Shown here one piece after another: positions 1 to 5,759 of a DNA stretch of 5,759 bases. Source of the DNA: Deltaproteobacteria bacterium. GTDB lineage: Bacteria; Myxococcota_A; UBA9160. The stretch spans positions 11,323 to 17,081 of the forward strand of contig DOUU01000451.1 in NCBI GenBank assembly GCA_003520425.1, in the 5' to 3' direction. Within the stretch, counting starts at the first letter, position 1; every line of letters begins with the position of its first letter. The notes under the pieces were generated by a model. It had not been told where the DNA came from, ran no database searches, and worked only from the letters and a program-made list of their open reading frames with translations. Made by a program: the position numbers and the translations under genes.

Positions 1-1
1 C

Positions 2-1192
2 CGGCGCGGGCGCGAGCATCTCTTGCGTGCCCTCGGCCGCGCCCTTGTTGGTTTCGCAACCCGGCTCGGTGCGACCTTCATCAAGGTGGGCCAGATCGCG
101 TCCACGCGCGGCGACCTTCTTGCAGAGCCTTTGCGCCGCGAGCTCGCAACGCTCCAGGACCGCGTCCCTCCCTATCCCTTCCACGAGGTGCGGCGCACCA
201 TCGAGTCAGAGCTCGGACAGCCCCTCGAGGCGATCTACGAGCGATTCGAACCCTGCCCCGTGGCGGCGGCGTCCGTGGCACAGGTTCACCGGGCCGTGCT
301 CCGCGGGTCCGACCAGTGGGTCGCGGTCAAGGTGCGTCGCCCCGACATCGTCGAGAAGGTTCGTCTGGATCGCTCGATCCTGCTTTTCCTGGGCCGCACC
401 CTCGAGAAGCTCGTGCCGTCGCTGCGGCTGATCTCGCTCGAAGGCGCCGTTCGCTCCTTCTGTGAGGCCGTGGAGCAGCAGATCCACCTGTCCAACGAAG
501 CCGCGCACAATCGGCGCTTCACGCAGAACTTCTCCGACGAGACGGAGGTGCGTTTTCCGCGGCTTTTCCCTGCGGCGTGTTCCGATGCGGTGCTGACGAT
601 GGAGTTCGTGGAGGGGGTGCACGAGTCGGAACTCGAAGCGACGGGGATCCAGGTGCAGCGCGTCGTCGCCGCCGGCATGCGTGCCGTGTGTCGGATGATC
701 TTCCTGCACGGCTTCGTGCACGCCGACTTGCATCCCGGGAACCTGCGCTTCACTCCACCGGGATCGATCGTCCTGCTGGATCTCGGGCTCGTAGGCACAC
801 TCGACGACGAGGACCGCTTGACCACGGCCCGCTTGCTGTTCGCGTTCGCGATGGGCGACGGTGCGACGGTGGCCCGGCTCTTCTATGACAACGCCCCGAG
901 CCGAGCGACGGCCGACTACGGCGCGTACGAGCGGGAGATCACCGAGCTTGTGGAGAGCGTGCGAAGGCGTGGGCTCGGGAATCTTCAGGTGACACTCGAG
1001 ATCGGCCGGATCTTCGACATCTTGCGGCGTCACCGCATCCAGGCGCGCAGCCACATGACGATGGTGAATCTGGCTCTCATGACGGCGGAAGGGCTGGGGC
1101 GGAGGCTGGCCCCCGAGCTCTCGCTCACCGACGAGGCCCTGCCCTACCTCGCCGAGGCGCTCGGGATTGCCCTTCCGCAGAGCGCGGCCTAA
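2..1192 (+). CDS. AarF/UbiB/ABC1-family atypical kinase, 5'-truncated by the window edge
   Basis: Member of the ABC1/ADCK/UbiB protein-kinase-like family, whose bacterial members act as ATPases/kinases supporting ubiquinone or other isoprenoid-lipid metabolism at the membrane. Residues counted from the TTG at 23: KxGQ motif at 21-24 followed by STRGDLL; the alanine-rich loop AAASVAQVH at 81-89 that replaces a normal P-loop; likely ATP-site lysine K103 in VAVKV; catalytic-loop equivalent HADLHPGN at 233-240; metal-binding D253 in DLGLVG. The reading frame is open to the left edge and the family normally has more sequence before KxGQ, so the true start probably lies outside; TTG at 23 has no convincing ribosome site. 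The C-terminus ends soon after the kinase fold, without the two transmembrane helices of E. coli UbiB, so it is a family relative rather than a proven UbiB. The substrate is unknown. Its stop overlaps that of the convergent SRAP gene. Confidence 0.93.
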   Translation, partial: RRGREHLLRALGRALVGFATRLGATFIKVGQIASTRGDLLAEPLRRELATLQDRVPPYPFHEVRRTIESELGQPLEAIYERFEPCPVAAASVAQVHRAVLRGSDQWVAVKVRRPDIVEKVRLDRSILLFLGRTLEKLVPSLRLISLEGAVRSFCEAVEQQIHLSNEAAHNRRFTQNFSDETEVRFPRLFPAACSDAVLTMEFVEGVHESELEATGIQVQRVVAAGMRAVCRMIFLHGFVHADLHPGNLRFTPPGSIVLLDLGLVGTLDDEDRLTTARLLFAFAMGDGATVARLFYDNAPSRATADYGAYEREITELVESVRRRGLGNLQVTLEIGRIFDILRRHRIQARSHMTMVNLALMTAEGLGRRLAPELSLTDEALPYLAEALGIALPQSAA

Positions 1193-1911
1193 GAGACCAG
1201 CGCTCCGGTTCGAAGGGGCGCGATGCATTCGGGGGCGTCGAATCGTGCGTCATTCACGTGCATTCCGACTTCGTGGACCAAGAGCCAGTCGTCGGGACAG
1301 GGCCGCAATAGGGGAGCCAGGGCGGCGGGCTCCGCCTCCTGCCCAGGCCGCCCGAGCCAGGCTGCGTACTCGCTCGGGTCGAGGAGGGCCGGCATGCGAT
1401 CGTGCAGCGCGCACAGGGTGCCGTTGGCCTTCGTGGTTACGAGCGTGCAGGTTTCGATCGGCGTCCCGCTTGCGGGAGTGTCGCTTGCCGGCCCCCGCCA
1501 CCTCTCCCAGAGCCCCGCGATGGCGAAAGGCGCGCCGTCTCGCCGGTGCACGTAGTGGGGTCTGCGCCGACCCGCCGGGCCGCTCCATTCATAGAAGCCG
1601 TCCGCCACGATGAGGCAGCGGCGTCTGCGCAGCGCGCTCTCAAAGGCGGGCTTCTCGGCCAAAGACTCGGCGCGCGCGTTCACCAGTCGGTGACCGATCT
1701 TCGGATCCTTCGCCCACCCAGGTACGAGCCCCCAGCGCAGTTTCACGACCTCTCGTGTGGAGAAGGGCTCCTTTGCGCTTCGCACCGCCACGACGGGCTG
1801 GCCAGGTGCGATGTTGTATCTCGGCGGATCCAGAAGTGCGGAATCCGGATTCACATCGAAAAATTGGGCCCACTTTTCCGCAGGCGTGACCAGGCTGTAT
1901 CGGCCACACAC
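1189..1911 (-). CDS. SRAP-domain protein (YedK/HMCES family), abasic-site DNA-protein crosslinking
   Basis: A 240-residue SRAP protein. The family shields abasic sites in single-stranded DNA by forming a covalent thiazolidine link through the amino-terminal cysteine exposed after removal of the initiator residue. All key residues are visible: Cys2 in the opening CGRYSL, N78 in NARAES, E108 in FYEW and H170 in LHDRMP, matching Cys2, Asn75, Glu105 and His160 of E. coli YedK. Other family landmarks are RYNIAPGQ (31-38), RWGLVPGWA (59-67) and a C-terminal VND (219-221). Length is typical. I chose the GTG start because it places the cysteine at position 2 and has GGAGG nine bases upstream; the frame stays open far upstream, but an extended product would bury the catalytic cysteine. 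It is convergent with the ABC1 gene and divergent from the lipoprotein gene. Confidence 0.95.
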   Translation of the reverse strand: MCGRYSLVTPAEKWAQFFDVNPDSALLDPPRYNIAPGQPVVAVRSAKEPFSTREVVKLRWGLVPGWAKDPKIGHRLVNARAESLAEKPAFESALRRRRCLIVADGFYEWSGPAGRRRPHYVHRRDGAPFAIAGLWERWRGPASDTPASGTPIETCTLVTTKANGTLCALHDRMPALLDPSEYAAWLGRPGQEAEPAALAPLLRPCPDDWLLVHEVGMHVNDARFDAPECIAPLRTGALVS

Positions 1912-1920
1912 GCTCCGCCG

Positions 1921-1925
1921 CCTCC
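1921..1925 (-). promoter_or_regulatory. Shine-Dalgarno site fixing the GTG start of the SRAP gene
   Basis: On the - strand this reads GGAGG, nine bases before the GTG at 1911. It supports that start over any in-frame codon further upstream and agrees with the need for cysteine at position 2. Confidence 0.7.
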
Positions 1926-2097
1926 GCTTTTCCGGGCCGATCCACGCGCCCTCCATGAATGGGTACCGCGCTACCCAGGGCCTGGACAGTGCGGCGCTCC
2001 GGAGGGCGCGCAGGAAGCGTTCACAGACCGCGGGATCATGGGGAAAAGTGCGTCGAGCTGCGCATGGACTGCCCATCGCACATTTCTTGCAACACAC

Positions 2098-2114
2098 CAG
2101 AGGTGAATCCTCTG
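2098..2114. repeat. Perfect 6-bp inverted repeat with 5-base loop before the lipoprotein gene
   Basis: CAGAGG and CCTCTG flank the loop TGAAT, ending 16 bases before the ATG at 2131 and 4 bases before its ribosome site. It could be a small operator or a 5'-leader hairpin influencing translation, or a chance palindrome. There is no T-run, so it is not a classical terminator. No good sigma-70-type promoter was found near it. Confidence 0.35.
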
Positions 2115-2118
2115 CAGC

Positions 2119-2123
2119 GAGGG
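2119..2123 (+). promoter_or_regulatory. Shine-Dalgarno site of the lipoprotein gene
   Basis: GAGGG seven bases before the ATG at 2131. It favours this start over the internal GTG at 2176, which would give a shorter, more typical signal peptide but has no good ribosome site. Confidence 0.55.
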
Positions 2124-2130
2124 CGCTCGA

Positions 2131-3624
2131 ATGCGACTTGTGTGGACCGGCCCCTCCTTCCTCCCGCGCGGTCTTGTGAGGACCGCTCCGCCGATCGTCG
2201 CTGGCGCTGCACTGTGCGTGCTTGCGCTCGGCTGCTTCGGATACTCCAACGTGCACCGCAACATCGACCGGACGCCCGAGATGATGACGGGAGTCGGAGC
2301 GACGATCCTCATGCCTGGCCAATCCGCTCCCGCACTGCCGATGCCCGGGGTCACGAACAGCCAGAGTCGCACAGGCCCGGGCTCGAGCTCGGGCTCCTCC
2401 GGGGGCCAGGGCATGGGGACGGGCGTCCCCCAGGACCCCTACGGTCCGCAGTATCCCTATGCGCCGGGGGGCGGCGCTGCCTCCGGGCCGGGCGCCTCGC
2501 CGCAGCAGCAGGTGCCGGGAGCAAATCCGCCGACCCCGGGAAACATGGTCTTCATCGGCGGCGCGCAGCAGGATGAGCAGTCGAGCTATGAGGCGCACAA
2601 CGAACCCTTGTGGCTCAAGCCCCTGCTGTTCCCCTTCGCCCTCGCCGCCTACCCGTTCACCAAGGCCTACGAGGCACTCTCCGGCGAGAACCACGACAAC
2701 GGTCCCGCTGTCCCGCGGCCCGGCGCCCAGCCCGCGCCGCCCTTGACGCACGAGGAGATGCAGGCCCGGCAAGAGGCCAATGCCCTTTCCGACCTGCAAC
2801 GCCAGCTGGAGCAACGCGGCCAAGCCGGAGCGGGGCAGCCCGGAACCGCATCGCCGCCGCAGGCCGCCGCCCGTCCTTCGATCGCCGAGGAGCTTGCGGC
2901 GCTCGAGGCGCGCCGCGATGGCCGGCCTTCGCCGCAGTCCCAGCCGCCCGCGCAGCCGCCGAGCGTTGCGAGCGGGCCTCCGCAGGGCCCCGCCGCGGCT
3001 TCGAGCGGGCCCGGTGTCGCGGATCTCGTCGAGGACCGCAACCACGACGGCCGGCCCGACCACTGGGTCTACCGCGAGAATGGGCGCATCGTGCGCGAGG
3101 CCTTCGACGATCACGGCAAGGGCACTCCCGATCGCATCCTCTACTACGACGCGACGGGTACGCAGGTGGTGCGCAGCGAGGAAGACACCAACGGAGACGG
3201 CCGGATCGACACCTGGACGGAGTACAAGAACGGTCAAATCGTGAACCGCCGCGCAGACACCGACGGCGATGGGATGGTCGACACCTGGACCTTCTATCAC
3301 GACGGCCAGGTCGTTCGGCTCGAGCAGGACACCGACGGGGACGGTCTGCCCGACCGCATCGAGTTCTACGAGGGAGGCCACCGCGTGCGCGAAGAGCGCG
3401 ACCGCAACGGCAAGGCCGCCGTCATCACCTATTTCGACAAGAACGACCAACCGATTCAGCGGGATGAGGACACGGATGGCGACGGTGTGCTCGACATGCG
3501 CTCGTACTACCGCGCTGGCAAGCTCGTGCGCCGGGAAGTGATGAACGAAGCGGCGCTGTCGGCCGCAACCGGCCTTAAAGACCCCACCGCGGCCCCCGCT
3601 CCTGCACCAGAGCCGGGGACCTAA
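2131..3624 (+). CDS. Putative lipoprotein with seven Asp-rich (DxDxDG) tandem repeats
   Basis: A 497-residue exported protein that I cannot assign to a named family. Residues 15-34 form a signal peptide (arginine, then a hydrophobic run) ending in ALGC, a slightly non-ideal lipobox with Cys35 as the lipidated residue; the next residue is Phe, which by the E. coli rule would allow sorting to the outer membrane. Residues 60-150 are a Pro/Gly/Ser/Gln-rich linker. Residues 160-183 are a hydrophobic aromatic stretch (LWLKPLLFPF onward). Residues 190-300 are Pro/Ala/Gln-rich with likely helices near 205-232 and 250-265. Seven repeats of about 24 residues begin near 302, 326, 352, 376, 400, 424 and 447: an acidic DxDxDGxxD loop, a short strand with W/Y, then Y..G..VR. 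Repeats 3, 4, 5 and 7 have intact loops; 2 and 6 are degenerate. The loops resemble EF-hand/dockerin-type calcium loops and the strands resemble YwqK/MORN-type repeats. Calcium binding and an envelope scaffold role are inferences. It is probably co-transcribed with the CAP gene 5 bases downstream. Confidence 0.85.
   Translation: MRLVWTGPSFLPRGLVRTAPPIVAGAALCVLALGCFGYSNVHRNIDRTPEMMTGVGATILMPGQSAPALPMPGVTNSQSRTGPGSSSGSSGGQGMGTGVPQDPYGPQYPYAPGGGAASGPGASPQQQVPGANPPTPGNMVFIGGAQQDEQSSYEAHNEPLWLKPLLFPFALAAYPFTKAYEALSGENHDNGPAVPRPGAQPAPPLTHEEMQARQEANALSDLQRQLEQRGQAGAGQPGTASPPQAAARPSIAEELAALEARRDGRPSPQSQPPAQPPSVASGPPQGPAAASSGPGVADLVEDRNHDGRPDHWVYRENGRIVREAFDDHGKGTPDRILYYDATGTQVVRSEEDTNGDGRIDTWTEYKNGQIVNRRADTDGDGMVDTWTFYHDGQVVRLEQDTDGDGLPDRIEFYEGGHRVREERDRNGKAAVITYFDKNDQPIQRDEDTDGDGVLDMRSYYRAGKLVRREVMNEAALSAATGLKDPTAAPAPAPEPGT
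3031..3540 (+). repeat. Coding tandem repeat, about 72-bp unit, seven copies
   Basis: Lies inside the lipoprotein gene and encodes its C-terminal repeats. Successive unit starts are near 3034, 3106, 3184, 3256, 3328, 3400 and 3469, giving spacings of 72, 78, 72, 72, 72 and 69 bases. The middle copies are most alike, with gac-acc-(a/g)ac-ggx-gax-gg at each acidic loop. All spacings are multiples of three, so the array is kept as protein repeat, not as DNA repeat. Confidence 0.8.
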
Positions 3625-3629
3625 CGCCG

Positions 3630-4139
3630 ATGCCGTCCACTCTGCTTCGGGCCGCGGGCTTTCTCTTGGGATTCTGGCTGGCGCTCTTCCTGCTCCAGCC
3701 CCTGGCTGCGCGGGCAGCCTCGCAAGACGGCGAGCTTCGCGTGCTGGAGGACGGGGTCTATTCCGCGATCAACGCGACCCGTGCCGAGCAGCATCGCGGG
3801 ATCCTCGAGCGCCTGCCCGCCCTTGACGCCGTGGCACGAGAGCACAGCATCGACATGGCAGCCCGTCACTACCTCTCGCACGATACGCCCGAGGGACTCA
3901 ATCCCGTCGATCGCATCCAGCGTGGAGGCGTCGACGGGATGACGCTCGCTGGCGAGAATGTCGGCCTGACCAACCGTGCCAACCCGAACCGCGAGATCGT
4001 CGAAGGCTGGATCGCGTCTCCCGTCCACCGCGCAAACCTCCTCCATCCCGCTTTCAATGCGACGGGCGTGGGCATCGCCCGCGCCGCGGACGGCACGCTC
4101 TACTACACACAGGTATTCGTCACGTTTCCAAGACCGTAG
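3630..4139 (+). CDS. Exported CAP/SCP-domain protein (PR-1-like, YkwD-type)
   Basis: A 169-residue protein with a signal peptide (hydrophobic residues 8-27, probable cleavage after ARA at 27-29), followed by one CAP domain to the end. Domain marks: INATRAEQ near 47-54, helix with LDAVAREHSIDMA (65-77), SHDTPEG with H84, AGENVG with E109, IVEGW with E125, SPVHRANLL with H133, then GVGIA and YYTQVF at the end. H84, E109, E125 and H133 correspond to the conserved His/Glu cavity residues. The mature protein has no cysteine, as in many bacterial CAP proteins, so there is no disulfide core. Bacterial members are extracytoplasmic and mostly of unclear function. The ATG lies 5 bases after the stop of the lipoprotein gene without a strong ribosome site (only GGGG about 11 bases upstream), so translational coupling is likely. 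It would act in the periplasm or outside the cell. Confidence 0.92.
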   Translation: MPSTLLRAAGFLLGFWLALFLLQPLAARAASQDGELRVLEDGVYSAINATRAEQHRGILERLPALDAVAREHSIDMAARHYLSHDTPEGLNPVDRIQRGGVDGMTLAGENVGLTNRANPNREIVEGWIASPVHRANLLHPAFNATGVGIARAADGTLYYTQVFVTFPRP

Positions 4140-4144
4140 GCTCC

Positions 4145-4175
4145 GGCTTCGAAGCAGCGGTCGCACTTCGAAGTC
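4145..4175. terminator. Possible two-way terminator hairpin between convergent genes
   Basis: Two copies of the self-complementary octamer CTTCGAAG (4147-4154 and 4166-4173) can pair with each other, extended by one G-U and one G-C pair, around an 11-base loop. It sits between the stops of the CAP gene and the - strand gene ending at 4187, the expected place for termination in both directions. No T-run follows on either strand, so the assignment is uncertain. Confidence 0.4.
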
Positions 4176-4186
4176 CGCGCCAGCGG

Positions 4187-5083
4187 CTAGAATTGCGCGC
4201 TGATGTGTCGGTCGTCCCAGTACAGGTCCAGCGGCCGAGAAAGATCCACCGCCGCAGGCAGGACGATGTAGCCGAGCACCACCTCGTCGCGCGCAAGTTT
4301 TCCGAGATGCCCTTGGAGGACCCCGAGCTGGTGCGGATCGGTGGCTTCGATCTGAGCGGCGACCGGGCCTTGCGTAATCGTAAACGTCGCGTGGAAGGTC
4401 TCGGGTCGCTTGCTGACGACGCTGAAAAGCAGCACTGGATTTCTCCCGGCCGCGCCAGCTGCGCTCCAAGCGTCCTGGATCCGGCCCTCGAAGGACGCTG
4501 CGTGGGCGAAGGTCACCCGCAGCGCCTCGCGGCCGTCCGCGGTTTGTTTCACGAACTCGGCGGGCGCGCTCTGCTGGGAGAGCTCGATGATCTTGAACAG
4601 GTCCCGCAACTCGCCGTCGGTCAGCCCGAGGTCGGTCGGAGCGACGCTGCTGCGCGACGGGACTCCTTTCAGCGCACCCGCTCCGGGCTGTGCGATCGCC
4701 GGCGCACGACCCGCCTCCGCGGCGTCGCCCTGGGGCATTCCCCCGTTTCGCAGCTGACGCACTTGCTTCACGGAGTCGACGAGGTTGTACGGATTGTTGG
4801 GGTCCGCGCTCTCCCTGTAGATGTTCCACATGTAGGGCCGCGGAAGGTATTCGGGACGGATCGGCGGCAGGTCGGCCGGATCGACCCGCTTTCCTCCCTT
4901 GCAAGGGATCTCGGACGCTTGCTGCACGACAAAAAAGCTGCCATCGGGACACACGCCCGTGATGCCCGCCCGCGCGTTCGTGGTGGAGAGATTCGAAAAC
5001 ATTGCAGCGCACGCCAGCGCTGCCACACGCGAACTCGAGGGCCATCGAGCTCGCAGGGCTCGCCCATCCGGTCTGCTCCGCAT
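4187..5083 (-). CDS. Exported protein of unknown family
   Basis: A 298-residue protein I do not recognise. The N-terminus is arginine-rich, then a moderately hydrophobic stretch from about 20 to 32, with probable signal peptidase cleavage after ARA (37-39). The mature start has two cysteines, C45 and C61 (C-x15-C), around PDGSFFVVQ, suitable for a disulfide. A Pro-rich, motif-like segment follows: DLPPIRPEYLPRPYMW and DPNNPYN (roughly 70-100). After an Ala/Gly/Pro-rich linker (about 115-145) comes a C-terminal mixed helix/strand region of about 150 residues rich in hydrophobic patches, ending near DLYWDDRHIS. There are no transmembrane segments beyond the signal. The ATG has GGAAG six bases upstream. 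The gene follows the pseudouridine synthase on the same strand after 56 bases and could be co-transcribed or use its own promoter. Periplasmic location is inferred; function is unknown. The signal peptide's long n-region leaves the exact start slightly open. Confidence 0.82.
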   Translation of the reverse strand: MRSRPDGRALRARWPSSSRVAALACAAMFSNLSTTNARAGITGVCPDGSFFVVQQASEIPCKGGKRVDPADLPPIRPEYLPRPYMWNIYRESADPNNPYNLVDSVKQVRQLRNGGMPQGDAAEAGRAPAIAQPGAGALKGVPSRSSVAPTDLGLTDGELRDLFKIIELSQQSAPAEFVKQTADGREALRVTFAHAASFEGRIQDAWSAAGAAGRNPVLLFSVVSKRPETFHATFTITQGPVAAQIEATDPHQLGVLQGHLGKLARDEVVLGYIVLPAAVDLSRPLDLYWDDRHISAQF

Positions 5084-5113
5084 GTCCCGCTTCCGCCGTT
5101 CTGGACTTGGCTC

Positions 5114-5143
5114 ATCTTATTCCCGATCGATGCGCAAGATCAA
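5114..5143 (-). promoter_or_regulatory. Possible sigma-70-type promoter for the 298-residue exported protein
   Basis: On the - strand, TTGATC (5143-5138) and TAAGAT (5119-5114) are separated by 18 bases; each matches four of six consensus positions. Transcription would begin near 5107, about 24 bases before the ATG at 5083. The -35 element overlaps the stop codon of the upstream pseudouridine synthase gene. This is a match by eye only. Confidence 0.3.
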
Positions 5144-5759
5144 CGCGCGCTCGGCTTCGGGAGCGCTGTCCCATGCGCAAGAACGCGCAATTCGCCCTGC
5201 GGGCGCGGGCGGTCCTGCCGGCTCTTGCGCATCGCAAAATTCTGCGCCGCCGCGCTTTGCAGGCTCCGCGCGTGAGCCAGGAGCGCGCGCCGCTCGGCGC
5301 CGGAGAGCGTCCGCGCCTTGCCAGGGCCCAGATTGCCGAGCCTGATCGGGCCAAGGCGGACCCGCACGAGCCGCCGCACGGGGTGGCCAAGCGCAGCGAG
5401 GGCGCGGCGGATCTGGCGCTTTCGCCCCTCGCGCAGTGTCAGATGGAACGACGTCTGTGCGCGTTGTCGGTCAAGGCGCACGTGGGCAACGCGAGCCGGC
5501 GCGGTGCGCCCGTCCTCGAGCTCGACCCCCTTCGCAAGGTGCCGGAGGGTCTCATCGCTCATTGCTCCTCTGGCGAAGACGACATACTCACGCTCGCTCC
5601 CGAGAGAGGGATGGAGCAGCGCCTGGGCCGTCGCGCCGTCGTTGGTGAGCAGCACAAGACCCTCGGTGTCGTAGTCGAGGCGACCCACAGGGAAAACCCG
5701 CGGGAGCCCGGGCGGAAGCAGCTCGACCACGGTGGGACGACCCCGCGGATCGTGCCGGG
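5140..5759 (-). CDS. RsuA/RluB-family rRNA pseudouridine synthase, C-terminal part
   Basis: Converts a specific uridine to pseudouridine in ribosomal RNA. The visible part begins inside the catalytic domain with HDPRGRPTVVELL, followed by FPVGRLDYDTEGLVLLTNDG, the family signature; its first aspartate, encoded at 5674-5676, is the catalytic residue. Further on are the SEREYVV strand, GVELEDG, REGRKRQIRRALAALGHPV (the family's EGRxRQxRRM element, with Ala for Met), RLGPIRLGNL and LSGAE. After the usual end of the fold there is a basic tail of about 40 residues without family features. The start, and the N-terminal S4 RNA-binding domain if present, lie beyond the right edge. The frame is open to the edge; the internal GTG at 5730 is not a credible start because catalytic-domain sequence precedes it. 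RluB-like (23S rRNA) is more likely than RsuA, but the subfamily cannot be settled from this fragment. Confidence 0.93.
   Translation of the reverse strand, partial: RHDPRGRPTVVELLPPGLPRVFPVGRLDYDTEGLVLLTNDGATAQALLHPSLGSEREYVVFARGAMSDETLRHLAKGVELEDGRTAPARVAHVRLDRQRAQTSFHLTLREGRKRQIRRALAALGHPVRRLVRVRLGPIRLGNLGPGKARTLSGAERRALLAHARSLQSAAAQNFAMRKSRQDRPRPQGELRVLAHGTALPKPSAR

Larger units (their letters stand above)
1912..2130. other. Divergent intergenic region between the SRAP and lipoprotein genes
   Basis: This stretch must hold the start signals of both divergent genes. I see the two ribosome sites and the inverted repeat at 2098-2114, but no convincing promoter on either strand. The - strand frame of the SRAP gene stays open through it and would encode a Cys- and Arg-rich peptide (four cysteines between about 2094 and 2061, including a CC pair). 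That frame is most likely not translated. Confidence 0.5.

Noticed and set aside
206..1228. 340-residue - strand open frame
   Set aside because: Antisense to the ABC1 kinase, whose catalytic motifs are all present on the + strand; the translation is His/Arg-rich without domain marks.
2087..2116. Promoter for the lipoprotein gene from TTGCAA at 2087-2092
   Set aside because: At 16-18 bases downstream there is no acceptable -10 element (CTCTGC/TCTGCA); the -35-like hexamer alone is not enough.
2176..2178. Internal GTG as the lipoprotein start
   Set aside because: It would give a neat 20-residue signal peptide, but it has no ribosome site, whereas the ATG at 2131 has GAGGG seven bases upstream.
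1912..3450. Long - strand open frame continuing upstream from the SRAP gene (753 residues in all)
   Set aside because: Most of it is antisense to the lipoprotein gene, it is low in recognisable motifs, and SRAP function needs cysteine directly after the initiator. It is open because of high GC content.
2610..3467. 285-residue + strand open frame overlapping the lipoprotein
   Set aside because: Arg/Ala-rich out-of-frame reading of the repeat gene; the repeat periodicity and signal peptide are in the other frame.
3034..3540. CRISPR-like array from the roughly 72-bp periodic repeat
   Set aside because: Units are adjacent without unique spacers, diverge at third positions and keep the reading frame, so this is a protein repeat.
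3621..5045. 474-residue - strand open frame across the CAP gene and the 298-residue gene
   Set aside because: It is antisense to the well-supported CAP domain gene and out of frame with the exported protein; its translation is Arg/Gly/Ser-rich without motifs.
4193..5275. 360-residue + strand open frame
   Set aside because: Antisense shadow of the 298-residue exported protein and of the pseudouridine synthase tail, with no domain or signal.

Overview
The window looks like a piece of chromosome from a GC-rich, Gram-negative-type bacterium. Third codon positions are mostly G or C. There is a Sec/SPII-type lipoprotein and several exported proteins with no Gram-positive wall anchors. The mix (divergent AarF/ABC1 kinase, SRAP protein, Asp-rich repeat lipoprotein, cysteine-free CAP protein) would fit a deltaproteobacterial or myxobacterial-like lineage, but that is only inference. 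I see no mobile elements, CRISPR array, tRNA or rRNA.

Layout from left to right. (1) A 5'-truncated AarF/UbiB/ABC1-family atypical kinase gene on the + strand runs to 1192. (2) Its stop codon overlaps, in the four bases CTAA, the stop of a convergent SRAP-domain gene (YedK/HMCES family, abasic-site DNA-protein crosslinking) on the - strand, 1189-1911. That gene starts at a GTG that puts the catalytic cysteine at position 2. (3) A divergent gap of about 220 bases (1912-2130) separates the SRAP gene from a + strand pair. The first gene of the pair encodes a lipoprotein (2131-3624) with a long Pro/Gly/Gln-rich linker and seven tandem ~24-residue repeats, most with calcium-loop-like DxDxDG motifs. 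The second, only 5 bases downstream, encodes an exported CAP/SCP-domain protein (3630-4139). (4) A short convergent gap with a hairpin (about 4145-4175) leads to a - strand gene for an exported protein of unknown family (4187-5083). (5) Upstream of that gene on the - strand, entering from the right edge, is the C-terminal part of an RsuA/RluB-type pseudouridine synthase (5140-5759).

The aarF-like, SRAP and pseudouridine synthase genes are recognisable housekeeping or repair genes. The least explained material is the lipoprotein-CAP pair, which I read as a two-gene envelope operon possibly dependent on calcium, and the 298-residue exported protein. Nothing in the window clearly proves a new system; the lipoprotein-CAP pair is the best candidate for follow-up.
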